DNA from: Rhipicephalus microplus | Taxonomy: Eukaryota; Arthropoda; Arachnida; Ixodida; Ixodidae | DNA length: 64,000 nucleotides | Assembly: GCF_043290135.1 (NCBI RefSeq) | Contig: NC_134705.1 | Coordinates: 60,043,771 to 60,107,770, forward strand | Direction: 5' to 3' | The notes under the pieces: model-generated | What the model was told of the DNA's origin: nothing | Databases searched by the model: none | Seen by the model: the letters and a program-made list of their open reading frames with translations, nothing else | In this document: piece by piece, positions 24,159-37,215 of the stretch | Position numbering within the stretch: position 1 is the first letter of the stretch | How the letters are laid out: every line of letters starts with the position of its first letter | Position numbers and translations under genes: made by a program

Positions 24159-24238
<80 letters not shown>
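24159..24238. repeat. (TA)n microsatellite, left arm
   Basis: About 80 bp of uninterrupted TA. The mirrored tract in the right arm (61,733-61,820) is longer. Tyr-Ile repeat ORFs across it are artefacts. Confidence 0.95.
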
Positions 24239-24241
<3 letters not shown>

Positions 24242-24932
24242 GTTATATATATATTCACACAGCAATTCATACACGCCATTCTAACAACCTGACATATACA
24301 CATGGCCCCACTCATGGGTTGGCTGCTGTGAGGAGCATGCACAGTAGCTTTCGTTGACACTCGGTGTGCATCATGTTACTGTAACATAAACAACAGCGTC
24401 ATAAGAATAGACTATATTTTAGTTTTATGACATTCTTTGGCTCCCAAGGAACAGGATGCTTTTCTTGAAAAGAAAAAAGAGAAGGCAGATCTCATGCACA
24501 GTATACAGGAATCGATGCATAATGCGAAGCAGCCAGGAAGGAGAAAACCATGCTGTACAATTAAGACGTGGATATTATGATTTGCATGTTAGGAAATGTC
24601 ATTTATGGTCATCATACAGTGGTATGCAATGCAAATTTCGCTGTATATTAAGCTAGCGAAATGGCCGCAAGCACACCAAGAGCCCAGCATGTAAATCACG
24701 TGGTGCATGATTGTATGTCATAACTTACATGTTACCATTTGCTCTTTATGTTCATCATGCAGTCACGTCCATAGGTTGACGAACTCACCCACGAGTCGAC
24801 TCAATCAAACTCAAATCAAGCTGTGAGCCTCAGTCTGAATGAGCTGCATAAGTTTTGCTGACCTATGGTCACATCATAATAATTTTGGTATAAACCAAGC
24901 TATAGCAAAATAACCGCAAGCACACCATGAAC

Positions 24933-25018
24933 GTGACATGCATGTGAGACCATTCGTGACATGCATGTGAGCCCATTCGTGACATGCATGTGAGCCCATT
25001 CGTGACGTGCATGTCATG
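24933..25018. repeat. 23-bp tandem repeat, nearly four copies
   Basis: The unit GTGACATGCATGTGAG plus CCCATTC starts at 24,933, 24,956, 24,979 and 25,002. The right arm (near 60,990-61,026) keeps only about one and a half units, so copy number changed after the arms separated. Confidence 0.85.
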
Positions 25019-25216
25019 GTTTTCCCATTACCACACCCTCAATTTATGTTATTTGTACAAAAATATCTCGTCATATCATATTTGGCATATATCTATGTAA
25101 TGAAACGGCTGCGAGTGTACCAATCAATGTATAACGGTATGTATACCAATTTTGGGGTGTACATCCCTTTAATGATATGCTAAGGAGTGCACAAGGTCGT
25201 AAGCGGCTAGATAAAT

Positions 25217-25219
25217 AGG

Positions 25220-25260
<41 letters not shown>

Positions 25261-25274
25261 TGAGAGAGAGAGAG
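25217..25274. repeat. Interrupted TA tract followed by GA run
   Basis: An AT-rich simple repeat ending in (GA)n. The right-arm counterpart at 60,700-60,784 has a longer, purer TA run, another length difference between the arms. Confidence 0.85.
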
Positions 25275-26904
25275 ATCGTTAGATTGTATGATTGATTGAT
25301 TCAAAGTCACGGAAGTTCACTAAGAACTACATTGCATTTGAAGTTAAACATTTGTAAAAGGTCAGCTTTTATTAGTATATTGTGTGAATGGAACCAGTGC
25401 TCTATCTGGCTTATTAAATGCATATCATTTAATTTATTGTTATATAAATATAAAAAACACACCTATTTCATTTGCAGAACCCTCTGAAGAAAGTAGCATG
25501 TTATGATCGTAAATCTGTAATGGCTGGATGGCTCATTGGGATGTTGTCACTCTCTGACCACATTGCTTGTATTGCCTCTGTTGGCAATAAAACGCCAATG
25601 ATAACCCCATTTCATTCATAGACAGTGCCAAGTTTACTGCCTACATCCCAGATCAGTGGGTTTGGGCTGAAGGCTGCTGTTGCGAATGCGTGTTGCCACT
25701 TGCATTACATCGTCAAAAAGTTTACAGTGTTACAAAATTGAAAAAATAAAGTATTTCTCGAGTTCAAAAAACAATACTTTCCTGTAACTTAACATATATT
25801 TAGCTAATATATATAACTTTATGAATACATTTAGTCCACTAAGTGACCAGCAAAGTTGGTTTTCAATGAACACTGAGCTTTTTTCTAAAAAAAAAAAGTT
25901 AAATTGGAATTTATTTTTCAGACGATATATCTTGAGCACCTTAATCGTTTTTACTTCATAGCATGTTGAACAGGCTGCTATGACATATTATTTGTGCCGT
26001 TATATTTTGACATGCTTCTACAGTGAATATTGAATTTCACGAATTTATTCAATTTGGCTCGTGCCACAATCCCTTAATGAGTTTATATACAAGAAAAAGT
26101 AATTTATTTATAGTTACATTATCTCATTAGCTTGCCATAAACACCATTTTATCGAGTGCATCCTATAGACATCCTTTGAATGAAAATTGTTTTTTGATAC
26201 TCTCTAGCTGAGTCGGCGAAAAGCTATAAACTATAAAAGCAGAGCAAGTTTTAAACACAAAGAAAAATGTGGTGATTTTTAAGCCAGATTTTGCAAAAAG
26301 CTGTTGGAGAGTGAGAATCATTTTAGTGGAGAGTTGTAGATGTTTGTCTGGCTTTTCGCCTGACATGTTACTCCAGATACTGGGTGATAACTATGATATA
26401 TTCAGTGATAAATACTTAACACATGCACTCACACGTGTTCACTACACTATTTACGATGTTTCATTCAGATTTGGGGCCCAAAAGATTGTCAGTAGCACTT
26501 TTGTGGCATGTAACGCACTGGAGCTACTTTGCCTTGGGCCTAAAATATCTGGTGACTCTCCTTAAAAAGTATAAGTGATTGCTGTCTATATCTAACAAAT
26601 TCTGGCATTTTGAATTATATTTACCATACCTTTATCTGGTGTTTATTTGATACTATTGAGATTTTGCTGTAATTTTAAACAATCAATAAATATTCCCCTA
26701 GAGTTATTCAAACAAAAGACCAAGTTGAATGGTACTGCACAATATTACTTGCACTTTTCAAATACTTTCACACCATTAATTCTGACACGTCAACTCTACC
26801 ATGCTGTGTCCAAACTTTTATTGCATGACTTCATCAGGGTACTGTTATGATTTACTTTAGAGTTTTGCCTCTAAAATTAAGTTTACAGACTTTAACAAAG
26901 TATA

Positions 26905-27110
26905 CGACCTTTTCGAGACAGTGTATTGGAAGGCTCCAGACAATTTGAACCCCATTGGGTTCTTTATTGTGCCCTAGTATTCCACCTGACGTGGTTCTCT
27001 AGTATTTAACTTCCACAGAAATGCAACCGTGGTGCCTGGATTAGTCAAAGCTGCATCTATTGGGTGAGTAGGCGAGTACTGTATGAGCCACTAAAGCGTC
27101 ACCACCTCTG
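26905..27110 (-). mobile_element. Degenerate SINE, left arm
   Basis: On the minus strand the order is tRNA-like head (AGTGGCTCATACAGTACTCG), then CAGGTGGAATACTAG, AATAAAGAACCCAATG and the TTGTCTGGAGCCTTCCA block, matching the tick SINE body (compare 38,880-38,945). It is mirrored at about 58,830-59,020 plus. Confidence 0.6.
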
Positions 27111-27239
27111 AAAATATAAGTGCATACATGTGCACCAGCCTATACATGCAAGTGCTTCTCTTGAATAAAAAATGATTTTTTTGTGGCTAAAGTATTTTCT
27201 TGCTATTTTTTTTCTTCAGGCTTAGAAATGGCATAAAAA

Positions 27240-29170
27240 GACATTCACAAACTTTATTGATAATGACTAACCAGCCTAAAAATTGATAAAGCGGTTTCAT
27301 TTAAAAGGAAAGGAGACTGGTACATTAGAGTTGTCTTTTACTGATTTTATTGCAAGGAACACCTCAAGGCCCTTACTTGTAGGGATATATTACATAAGGA
27401 GGAGGGAAAGACAGATAAACTGTAGCATCAATAAACAGCAGAACAACAATACTCATCAAACAAACACCTAAAAGAGTGTGACATAACAAACAAAATATAC
27501 AAAAAATGCAATTCTGAAAATAGAAAAGCTATAGTGAGACAGCCTACAAATGGTTAATATTTTTAATAAGTTTATTAAATTTAAGTGTATTCATTTCAGT
27601 TGCAATATAAGGAGGCAGCCAGTTCAACTCGATAATGGTTTTAGGGATGAATGATTTAGCAAAGTTGGAAGTACAGCAAGCTGTGTGTTTTAATTTTGAA
27701 AGGACGATGGTGAGGCGGAAATATGATTGGAAAAAAAATGAAGTAATGAGTGGCAGTATATTTTATAAAAAAAAGGTAAACAAACTAGTGTACAATGATG
27801 GTAAAGGTCATCCAGACCAGCACAAGCCTTTAGGACTGACACACCAATGAAATGGTAGTAATCAGAAAAAAAAAAAATCTGTTGCATTTTTCTGGAGAGA
27901 TCGATGTTACCTATGATGTAGGCCTAATTCAGGTGCCACATCTATGAAGTATACTCTATATTTTAGGATGAATTGAAGTAAAGTGGGTGACTTTATGCAC
28001 CTGTGCAGGTGCATGTTGTAGATTACAATTTGAGAGGCAGAGAGGTAGTGGCAGCTACAAAGCGAAATAGGTATGACGGCTCCATGTCTGGTCAAACATA
28101 GAATGAACATTTAAATAGTTGTCAGTGGAAACTGAATCAACATTTATGTCATTAGGAGTATGTGACGTTCAGAAAGCAGCATGGAACATTTTGTAAACGT
28201 GACAAGTTAAGCCTCACACTTATTTAGAAATGTAGCCATGATGAGCACCAAGTTGGAATTGAACAGAGGTTGCTTTATAATAACTGATAGCCAGAGTTAC
28301 ATTTCATGGCTCAGTAAACTACAAATGTGGTCATCAGTGAAAAAGTCTAGTTTGAGAAAAAACACATTTAGGCAAATCATTAACAAATATTAGAAAAGAA
28401 CAGAGGACCAAGGAAACTTCCCTGCGGAGTGCCGGATGTTACGTGAGCTGTCGAAGAGTTAAAGCCATTAACAGAGGTGAATTGACTGCAATATCAGAGG
28501 AAGCCTTGTATACCAAGATGTGTGTGTGAATGTTCAGTTGTGTTAACTACAGAGTCTATGGCCCGTATTCACAAACCAACCTTGGCCTTTCCTCGAGTTC
28601 TCCTCAAGCTTCTGTACCCTCTACTTGTGTTATAAAGACACAAAAATTGTAAGGAGGTAAAAAACTACAACAAGACTGGTTCACGAATACTGGCCAACTT
28701 TGTACATCAAGTGCAATAAAGGCTTACAACCGATAACAAAAACTTGAGGTAACACCGAGGATGGTTAGTGAATACAGGCCTATGATCGGAGACCCAATCA
28801 GTGCATTGAAAAAACTGGGAAACAAGGTTTCAACTTGAAAGCCAGTGTCTATTAATAAGCCATGAGTAAATTATGTCAACTAATGATCACAAGGAAATTC
28901 CTTACAGAAACTGTGCTACTTAAACATGATGTAATCTTTGAAATAATTATTTATTTGAGTTTGAATGATGCCTTCGAGGAGCTTGGAAAAGGTGTAAGTG
29001 AAAGGAATGGGTCTGTAGTTTAGAGAATAAGGGCAGGTGCCTGATTACAACATTGCATAACTTGGCTTCACACCAGTCATGAGAAATGCAGCAAAAGGAT
29101 AATGATGAATAAAAAAAGTGCAGTAAAGGCTTCAAAAATACTCCCAAATATATTTTTAATATATCCTGGC
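27240..29170 (-). mobile_element. Degenerate CR1-like LINE remnant, left arm
   Basis: The minus strand carries eroded reverse transcriptase motifs that read more clearly in the mirrored right copy (56,810-58,350 plus): an NYRPIPFTYTFSKLLEGII block, an FGTPQGSFLGPLFF block (the usual SGVPQGSVLGPLLF) and a C-terminal AKSFIPKTI-LNWLP block. Many stops are present. A MITE at 28,560-28,784 is inserted in it. Confidence 0.65.
28560..28784. mobile_element. 225-bp MITE with GCCYGTATTCAC ends, left arm
   Basis: The left end GCCCGTATTCACAAACC and the right end GGTTAGTGAATACAGGC are imperfect inverted repeats. CTATG flanks both sides and may be a 5-bp duplication (a 3-bp TAT reading is also possible). 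The mirror copy is at 57,143-57,367, so insertion came before the arm duplication. Confidence 0.6.
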
Positions 29171-29409
29171 TAAAAACAAGGAGATCTATACTTGCAGCTT
29201 TTTTATTGTTTGTAAATAAAAAAAAATACCATCTTTACTTATGACTACAAATTTATTGCAAAGAATAGAGAAACCAAGAAATGAACTAAAGATTCGAAAA
29301 GGAGTAACCATTTCAAGAGTGAAAACAGATGAGAACGCTTTTATAATAAGATAGGCAGAATAGACGCCATTCAGCTAGTCAATGTTCAGTTGGATCAGGA
29401 TATAAATGC

Positions 29410-32400
29410 GGCTTATATTACATTCCAAAATCTCCAGGGTTTATTACATAGCACAGTGGACACGTAGGGGCGTCTGCGTAAGCAGGCGTTTGGTGTGTAG
29501 CGACACCACGGACCCCAACTAAGGGGGGTAGGGGGGGTTCTCACCAGAGATGGATTGGCCACCCTGGTGCAGTATCTGGCCACCACCTCCCACATGCATA
29601 CGTCAAATAACTCACGGCCCTCAGTCCCCAGCAGCTGCGAAGCAACTGACCTCGGCGGCGGTCAGATCTGCAATGCAGCAGAGGGTGCTAAGAATTTCTT
29701 GATCCAGACAGGCCGCCATTGGAACCTGAACTTGGCAACGTTTAACACTAGAACCTTATCTAGTGAGGGAAGCCTAGCTGTACTACTCGAGGAGCTAGAG
29801 GGTGTTAAATGGGATATAATAAAACTCAGTGAGGTTAGGAGGACAGATGAGGCCTATACGGTGCTATAGAATGGGCACGTCCTTTGCTATCGAGGCTTGG
29901 CTGACAGAAGAGAACTGGGAGTGAGGTTCCTAATTCACAGAAACATAGCTGGGAACATATAGGAAGACTATAGCATTAATGAAAGGGTGGTAGGTATTGT
30001 AATTAAACTCAATAAGAGATACAAAATGAAGGTGATACAACCTTACGCGCCTACATCCAGCCACGATGACACATCAGTTGAAAGCTTCTATGAAGACGGA
30101 CGTGGAATCAGCAATGAGTAAGGTAAAAACACACTATACTATACTGATGGCAGACTTTAATGCAAAGATAGGGAAAAAGCAGGCTGGAGACCAGGTAGTA
30201 GGAGATTATCGCATCGGTACTAGAAATGTCAAAGGAGAGCTACTAGTGGAATTTGCAGAACGCAATAATTTACAGATTTTGAATACCTTCTACCGAAAAC
30301 GAGGAAACTGTAAGTGGACATGGAGGAGCCCTAATGAGGAAAGTAAGAACGGAATAGACTTTATAATGAGTGCACACCCAGGCATCGTGCAGGATGCGGA
30401 AGTGGTTGGCAGGGTGTAATGCAGTGACCATAGAATGGTACGTTCTCGATTTCACCTAGACTTGAAGAAGGAACGACGGAAACTGATACGCAAGAAGCCA
30501 ATCAATTAGCTAGCACTGTGAGGGAAAGTAGAGGAATTGAGAGTCTCCCTTTAGAACAGGTGCTCGGCTCTTATCGAGAAAACCAGCCTTAGCGTTGATG
30601 CAATGAATAATAATCTGAAGAGTATCATTATGGAGTGTGCAGTGGAACTTGGAGGTACGGTACTTAGACAGGACACTGCCAAGCTGTCCCAGGAGACGAA
30701 TAACCTCATTAAAGAGCGTCAAAGCATGAAAGTCTCAAGTACAACAGACCAAATAGAACTGGCAGAACTTTCGAAGTTGATTAATAGGCGTAAGGTATCC
30801 GATGCAAGAAGGTATAACATGGAGGGAATCGAACATGTTCTGAAAAATGGAGGAAGTGTCAAAAAAGTGAAGAGGAAACTTGGAATAGGGAAAAATTGGA
30901 TATATACACTAAGGGACAAAGAAGGCAAAATAACTACCAATATGGATAGGATAGTTAAAGTAACAAAGGAGTTTTACAGAGATCTGTACAGTAGCCAGGA
31001 CAACCACGACCTTAATACTATAAGAACTTGCAGTTACCCAGATGACACCCCACCAGTAATGATAGAAGGAGTCAGAAAAGCTTTGGAGAGCATGCAAAGA
31101 AGCAAAGCTGCTGGTGAGGATCAGGTAACATCAGATCTGCTGAAAGATGGAGAACAAATTGTGTTAGAAAAACTAGCCAGCCTATTTACGAGGTGTCTCC
31201 TGATGGGAAGGGTACATGAGTCTTGGAAGAATGCTAACATCATCTTAATACATAAGAAAGGAGATGACAAGGACTAAAAGAACTACAGGCCGACCAGGTT
31301 GCTCTCCGTAGTATACAAGGTAATTACAAAAATACTTGCTAACAGAGTTAATAAAACATTAGAATTTGATCAACCAAAGGAACAAGCAGAATTTCGAACA
31401 GGCTACTCAACAATCGACCACATTCATACTATCAATCAAATAATAGAGAAACGCTCAGAATATAACCAACCACTATTCATACCCTTCATAGATTACGAGA
31501 AGGCGTTTTATTCAGTAGAAATATCATCAGTCATGCAGACACTGTGGAATCAGGGTGTCGATGAAGCATGTACAAACATCTTGGAATACATTTACAGAGG
31601 ATCAACTGCTACCATAATGCTTCATAAAGAAAGCAACAGAATACCAATCAAGAAGGGTGTAAGGCAGGGAGATAAAATCTCACCAATGCTATTTACCACG
31701 TGCTTACAGGAGGTTTTCAGAGGCCTAGAATGGGAACAGTTAGGGATAAGGGTTAATAGAGAATACCTTAGTAACCTGCGCTTCGCCGATGACATTTCAT
31801 TGCTGAGTAACTCAGGGGACTAATTCCAACTCATGATTAAAGAATTAGACAAGGAGAGCAGAAAGGTGGGTTTTAGAATTAATCGGCAGAAAACGAAAGT
31901 AATGTACAACAACCTCGGAAGAGAGCAGTGCTTCAAGATAGGTATTAGTGCACTTCAAGTTGTTTATTTATTTTTATTTCATAATACACCTAAAGGCCCC
32001 CGAAGGGGTATTACATAGGGGAACAGACACATGAAAGAAATTTTTGTATGCTTATACAATCTAAAAACAAGATTATAAAAAATATAAAAGCGAGCTAAAT
32101 ACAAAAAACAACCAAAATCAGATACTATGAAAAAAAGAAAGATAAGTAGAGATAGAGTATTGATTACTGGAAACATAAATTAAGGGCACTGACAAATACA
32201 GTATACAAGGAAAAAAAACTAAAATGATGGCATGATCTTAAGATACAAAAGTTCGCAATTAACACATAAATAATACAAATCAAGCGTTTACAATGGTCGT
32301 GAAAAGCATTAACACATGATAACAAGAAAATTAAACACTGATATACATATGAAGAAGCTTAATGAGAGTACTCACGGTGGATATCTAGTCAGAAATGTTG

Positions 32401-33275
32401 TCTAAAGGTTCGTGAAATGTTGTGAAATCTGCTTGAGTGGCAATGAGGAATGGCAAGCTATTCCATGCAACTATTGTTCGGGGAATGAAGGACTTATTGT
32501 AATGAGCTGAGCGACAAGTTATACGTTTTATCTTGAAGAGATGGTCTGTGCGTGGAAAGATGACTGTTGGTGCTTCGAAATTGCGGTGAAGGTATGGGTG
32601 ATGAAAGAGTTTGTGGAAATGCGAAAGGCGGGCAGTTCTGCGGCGGTGAGTCAAGTTGTCAAGCTGAGCGCAAGCTTTTAGTAAAAGACTATGTCTACTT
32701 AGTGCAGGTAATAACCACGAAGCCGAACCAAGAGACTGAAGTAACTAGAAGAATAAGAATGGGGTGGAGCAAATTTGGTAAGCACTCTCAAATTATGACA
32801 TGTAGATTGCCACTATCCCTCAAGAAGAAGATATATAACAGCTGTATCTTGCCGGTACTTAGCTATGGAGCAGAAACCTGAAGACTTACAAAGAGGGTTC
32901 AGCTTGAATAGAGGATGACGCAGCGAGCAATGGAAAGAAAAATGGTAGGTGTAACTTTAAGAGACAAGAAGAGAGCAGAGTGGATCAGGGAACAAAACGG
33001 GGTTAAGTATATCATAGTTGAAATCAAGAAGAGGAAATGGACAGGGGCCGGGCATGTAGTGCATAGACAGGACAATTGCTGGTCGTTAGGGGAACTAACT
33101 GGATTCCCAGAGAAGGCATGAGAGTTAGGGGGAGACAGAAGGTTAGGTGGGCAGATGAGATTAAGAAGTTTGTGGGTGTAAAATGGCAGCAGCAAGCACA
33201 GGACCGAGTTAACTGGCAGAACATGGGAGAGGCCTGTGTCCTGCAGTGGATGTAGTCAGGCTGATGATGATGATA
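29410..33275 (+). mobile_element. RTE-like LINE, nearly full length but decayed, left arm
   Basis: The endonuclease part is recognisable at 29,730-30,410: LNLATFNTRTLS near the N-terminus, MADFNAKIG (the GDFN-type motif, first residue changed) and the NGIDFIM block. Reverse transcriptase blocks follow at 31,110-31,820: the SKAAGEDQVTSDLL segment, NILEYIYRG, VRQGDKISPMLF and LRFADD. The C-terminal region is at 32,690-33,240. The 3' end is a TGA/ATG run near 33,262. The copy is broken by stops (31,275; 31,821) and by an unrelated LINE fragment at 31,963-32,682. The family is the one often annotated as craniofacial development protein 2-like, after the RTE endonuclease captured in that bovine gene. 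Confidence 0.85.
31963..32682 (-). mobile_element. 3' fragment of a CR1-like LINE nested in the RTE element, left arm
   Basis: The minus-strand ORF at 32,385-32,654 reads as the last part of a LINE reverse transcriptase protein (blocks ARLSHFHKLFHHPYLH and NKSFIPRTIVAWNSLP). The plus-strand left edge is TTTATTTATTTTTATTTC, the reverse complement of an AAATAAATAAA tail. Sequence on both sides rejoins the RTE element (compare the unbroken stretch at 1,400-1,450). Confidence 0.8.
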
Positions 33276-35690
33276 GTGGACAGTACCTCAACTGACGGCT
33301 TGAGGCTTTGAGCATTTTTCTGTTCTCCATATCACTTGCTGTTGAATTCCCAAGGATTAATAGGGTACAGTGTAGACCTACACAGATATTTTTGTTTCTT
33401 TTTTTATTGGCTCTTTGAGGCAAAAATGCACATTTACTACACCGTACTTTTGTAACAGGTATGTGTCCTATCATGAGTTCGGGTAGTTTTGAGCGGCGTC
33501 TAATTGTGTTCAATAAAATGGGGAGAACATACAGCTAAAAGGCTCTCAGAAAAAAAAGTTTCAAGGTTTATCTCATCAAAATCAGAACCTACAATTTGTA
33601 TAGGCTTCGTAATAAACTGAATTAGGCGAAAGTCTGAACAAGCTTTTATAGTAAGGCATGTGCTACCTTATCACTAGCCGAGATAGATAAAGTGACAAAA
33701 CTGATACCTGGAAGTTTCAAATCGCCGAACGTTTATAACTAACACTAAACTTGGCGTAGGTGAGGAGGCGACAACATTTGTCAGTAGACCATCATATAAG
33801 GTCAGGAGGATTTTGCCCGGTCCTTTAGACCCACATGTTTTTGTCCTGCCACTGTTGAGCTTCAGTTATGAACTAAGTAGCCAAGAAGGGCATCTCTTAA
33901 TCTGTCTATGTTATGAGAGATTAAGGTGCATGTGTCGTGTCAGTTTAGGTCATCGTGCACAATGAATGCATGGATGCGATGCAAGCTAATCAACGCAATA
34001 CATGCATCACACATGAAGCAAGCACTTCAGCTCCTTGGTCAGACATATGATCGCAGCACTTCCAACCATGCCCTGGTCACCTCAATAGCGAGACGTGAAG
34101 ACTTCGTAGATCATGTGAGTTTTTCGACAAAATTGTAGTGCTTTTGTAATCTAGCTGCTATAGGCAACATTGAAAGAGGCTCTCGTGCAGTGCCAGGATT
34201 GCCAGCCTAATGCTGACTGTACTAATATTGCCGTCACAGGTGAAATTAATGAATTAGTGTGGTTTTAATGTTGGGTGTTGCATTGATTAAATCGATGGCA
34301 ACCTGTACAGTACGGCTAGTAATTCAAGTAGTAATGGGTTAGTCATTTTTATCTCATTTGTGAAAAAAGGTTGGATGAAAACAGCTTGTATACCTTTCTC
34401 TTATGTTGATGATAATAACCTTTCTACTTGGAAAAGGTTTCTACATGCATACGAAGCTACAATAGTCAGCCCTGTCCATAGCCGTACAAGGTTTGCAAAT
34501 CCTACCTGCGAACCAATCGCTGCACTAAAAAAAACGAAGAAAACCGAAGAGCACCTGCAAGTGCTTTATATGGCAGTCTACTTGCGAACATATTCAACTC
34601 ATACTTAGTGGAAGTGCAGCAGCACATCGTAGCCGCATGAATTAAGATGTGTGACCCTGGGCATGAGGGAGGTCAAGCTGGTTTGCTCGGTGGTCCAGAC
34701 ACGACTACCTGGTCTAGAGGCACAAGCGACAACATGGCCAACATTCCAGATTTGTTTAAAAGAAATAAGCGGACCATCTCTTCCTTATAGTGTAAGCATG
34801 TAAACATTTTGTTATCCAGTGCAAGGGTATAGTTAGCACAGAAGCTTAACGTGGCATGCATAGCACGTACATAAATGACTTTTTTGTTAACTTTTTCATA
34901 TAAGGCGATCAATAATGTGCTGCATGAAAACTGAAAATCGCATACGCAAGTTGGAACGCATTCTTGATTTTAGCAGCGCACTGAAAGATCCTCGTCCCTC
35001 AGAGCACTGCTGAAATCAATAACAATAATGTACTGTCTGCGACACAAGTTAACAAGTTTCTCCTAAAAGCACATATTGGACTGATCTTCCTGAATGCCAC
35101 CTCCTTTGATTTCGAATGTTTGATTATCCTCGCAGAATTGGACATTTATACGCTTGTTTAACAATCGATGCACTTTCTTGCCGAGACGTACAAGGACACA
35201 CAAAACTCCAGGCCCATAAGAGAAAACGATGCAGCTGACTGCATCGTTTCCTCCGCCACTGGGTAAGCAATGCTGTTCGCGCTATTTATTGAGGCTCTGA
35301 TGACAGAAAAACGCGCCGCAGTAGACGTGGTACCAGAACAGCGTCACCGGACGCATAGATTTTGCGAACGAAAGGCAAGGATGCCCATTAATTTGACACC
35401 AGACCACCGATTTCCTCTCGGTCTATCAAAGAAACACTCTGTTGACGTTGCGATGCAGATTTATCACACGGTGTTCGGCGAATGCTGTTGACATGGCACA
35501 TTGCGATGTAGAACGTACACATGTACTGTACAATAATTTGGGTAGTCGTAGGCAACGTTACTAGTAACGTTGGTCGTAGGATCAAAATACGCTCCAAACC
35601 GAAACCAGGGGCAAACCTACTGCACCCTCGAGCACAGAACAATCAACCTATTTTCCTTTTAATAATACTTATAAACCAACAAATAATTTA
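33276..35690. other. Left-arm sequence with no recognised gene
   Basis: Conserved in the right arm (47,455-50,090) because of the duplication. ORFs such as 33,926-34,138 and 35,270-35,491 are open in both arms but carry no motif, so conservation is not evidence of coding. Confidence 0.45.
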
Positions 35691-35777
35691 TTCGGTTGTT
35701 CAACTGAGCAATAATTACTAATATTACAAAAACGCTATACAAAACGAACATTTTTATACAATGCGTTAATAATTAGG

Positions 35778-35985
35778 CAGCGTCTTCTGCACCGCGCGGC
35801 GCAGCAGCCAACCCCACACAAAAATAGCTTCTGCACCGCACAAAAGTGACGTCACTCTAAAATGTTTACTTAAAGCTAGTTAAATGTGTAAATGATTCGT
35901 GTATAATGCGTTCAAACTACAAAAATTTGACTAAGCAAGTGTTTAACGAGTCAATTAGTTTAGGTTTGTTATTTAAATACCTATT
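35778..35985. repeat. GC-rich repeat head plus X segment, at the left edge of the loop
   Basis: The head (CTTCTGCACCGCGCGGCGCA, then CTTCTGCACCGCACAAAAG) ends in TGACGTCA at 35,847-35,854 and resembles 12,583-12,660. The AT-rich X segment after it matches 42,920-43,070 in direct orientation at roughly 70 percent, although the arms outside are inverted and far more similar. Confidence 0.6.
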
Positions 35986-37125
35986 ACAAGTATTTTAAAT
36001 ACAGGGGGCGCCTTGGGCGCTGCGGCTGCCAAAGGTAAACACTGCGAGATAATAGGCGCCAGCGATGTGTTAGGTGGTCAAAACTCCGCTGAAATCGTGG
36101 CCATGACCTAGGCCACTCCCAAGGAGGACTGGACTGTCGTCGCTGCTTTATGTGATTGCTGGATGCTTAGTTGAACCTGGTGGTTGGAGCTAGCGCGGCC
36201 GTTCACCGCGCCGCAGCTTCACCTGAGTGTGTGCGCCATAAAGTTTCTCAGTGTGATGTGCGGATTACAGTTGTTGGACGTACTGCATTTTCTAGATTGC
36301 AATGCCAAGCGTGGTGTTGTCAGAGGTGAAAGTGTTCTTGCTGCCGAGTTTTGCTTGTCGCGAAGGACAAGGGCGACGATGAAATAAATGCTTTCGCACA
36401 GTTCACGTGTGACTGACCGGACGCACATGCATGAAACCCCAGTGCGTCGGCGAAGTGTTCATACGGTGGATGGAAACAACTTTATTGTAATGTTCTTACG
36501 AAGCCTGTGATCTACGAAGGCCAGAGCTACTGCATTGCCGCCTGTTTTGTCAAGTGCGAACACGTACGGACGTTCTCATCCCTTGCTACGTGACTTCTCC
36601 CGTGCTGTCACAGGCCGCGCGTGTTATTGAGCAAGGCAGACAAGCTGTTTTGTAGTTAGATGGGCTGACGCCATCGGCACTTGCCTTTGGGCATTGTTTA
36701 TCAAGTGCTGATCGTCTAGAACATTGCGGTGACCCGTCAGTATATTTAGCGAAAGCGGCCTGCCGGTGACCTCGTCAGGTGATGGTACACTGAGCGACAT
36801 AAAAAAAAGTTGCCCGAGACTACGTTGCAGTGCACCTTTCTGTCATCAAAACTTTGATAAACCGTGGAAATCAACATTCCTGACACCTGTGCCAAAGAAA
36901 CCAATGCAGCCAGCTGCATTCGAGTTTTTTGTGTCTTTTTGCGTCTCGCCGATTAAGAGCACTAATTCGCAAAACACTTTATCATAATAAATATAGTCAA
37001 TCCTGCAAGAGTCATCGAAGATCCAATAATAAAGGGCATGTGGATGGGACCACCACCAGCAGCAATTCGGGCTGATGAGGAGGCGCAAATGTTAAAATAA
37101 TACATGCGTGAACAAAAAAAAGAGG
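35986..37125. other. Loop DNA, no recognised gene
   Basis: Mixed GC-rich then AT-rich sequence with short, motif-free ORFs. Confidence 0.4.
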
Positions 37126-37215
37126 AAGTATCGATACCTGCAATGGGACTTGAACAACCGACCTCACCAGTTCATGTGTTGCTTTAACCAACTACGCCAC
37201 AACTGCCGATCAGTA
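37125..37215 (-). mobile_element. tRNA-derived SINE head, reverse orientation
   Basis: On the minus strand it reads TGTGGCGTAGTTGGTTAAAG (box A-like) followed by GAGGTCGGTTGTTCAAGTCC (box B-like), the two internal RNA polymerase III promoter boxes of a tRNA-like unit. The body length is not resolved. A true tRNA gene is unlikely because acceptor-stem pairing was not found. Confidence 0.5.

Larger units (their letters stand above)
21966..35777. repeat. Left arm of a giant inverted repeat (palindrome), at least 13.8 kb
   Basis: Read as reverse complement, this whole stretch matches 43,072-64,000. Anchors, left to right: 21,966 with 64,000; the ORF at 22,368-22,598 minus with 63,369 plus (about 3 changes in 76 residues); the TA tract at 24,160 with the one at 61,733; a MITE at 28,560-28,784 with 57,143-57,367; the RTE LINE at 29.4-33.3 with 50.1-56.5; 35,270-35,491 plus with 47,603-47,824 minus. 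After subtracting three right-arm insertions the arm lengths agree at about 13.8 kb. The inner edge is at about 35,777. The outer edge cannot be seen because the right copy runs off the window. Confidence 0.92.

Noticed and set aside
24082..24360. ORFs of Tyr-Ile repeats on both strands across the TA tract (also near 61,600-61,890)
   Set aside because: They are translations of a TA microsatellite.
26269..26565. 98-codon ORF with an open counterpart at 59,364-59,618
   Set aside because: It is duplicated with the arm, has no recognised domain, and its 5' part is broken in the right copy.
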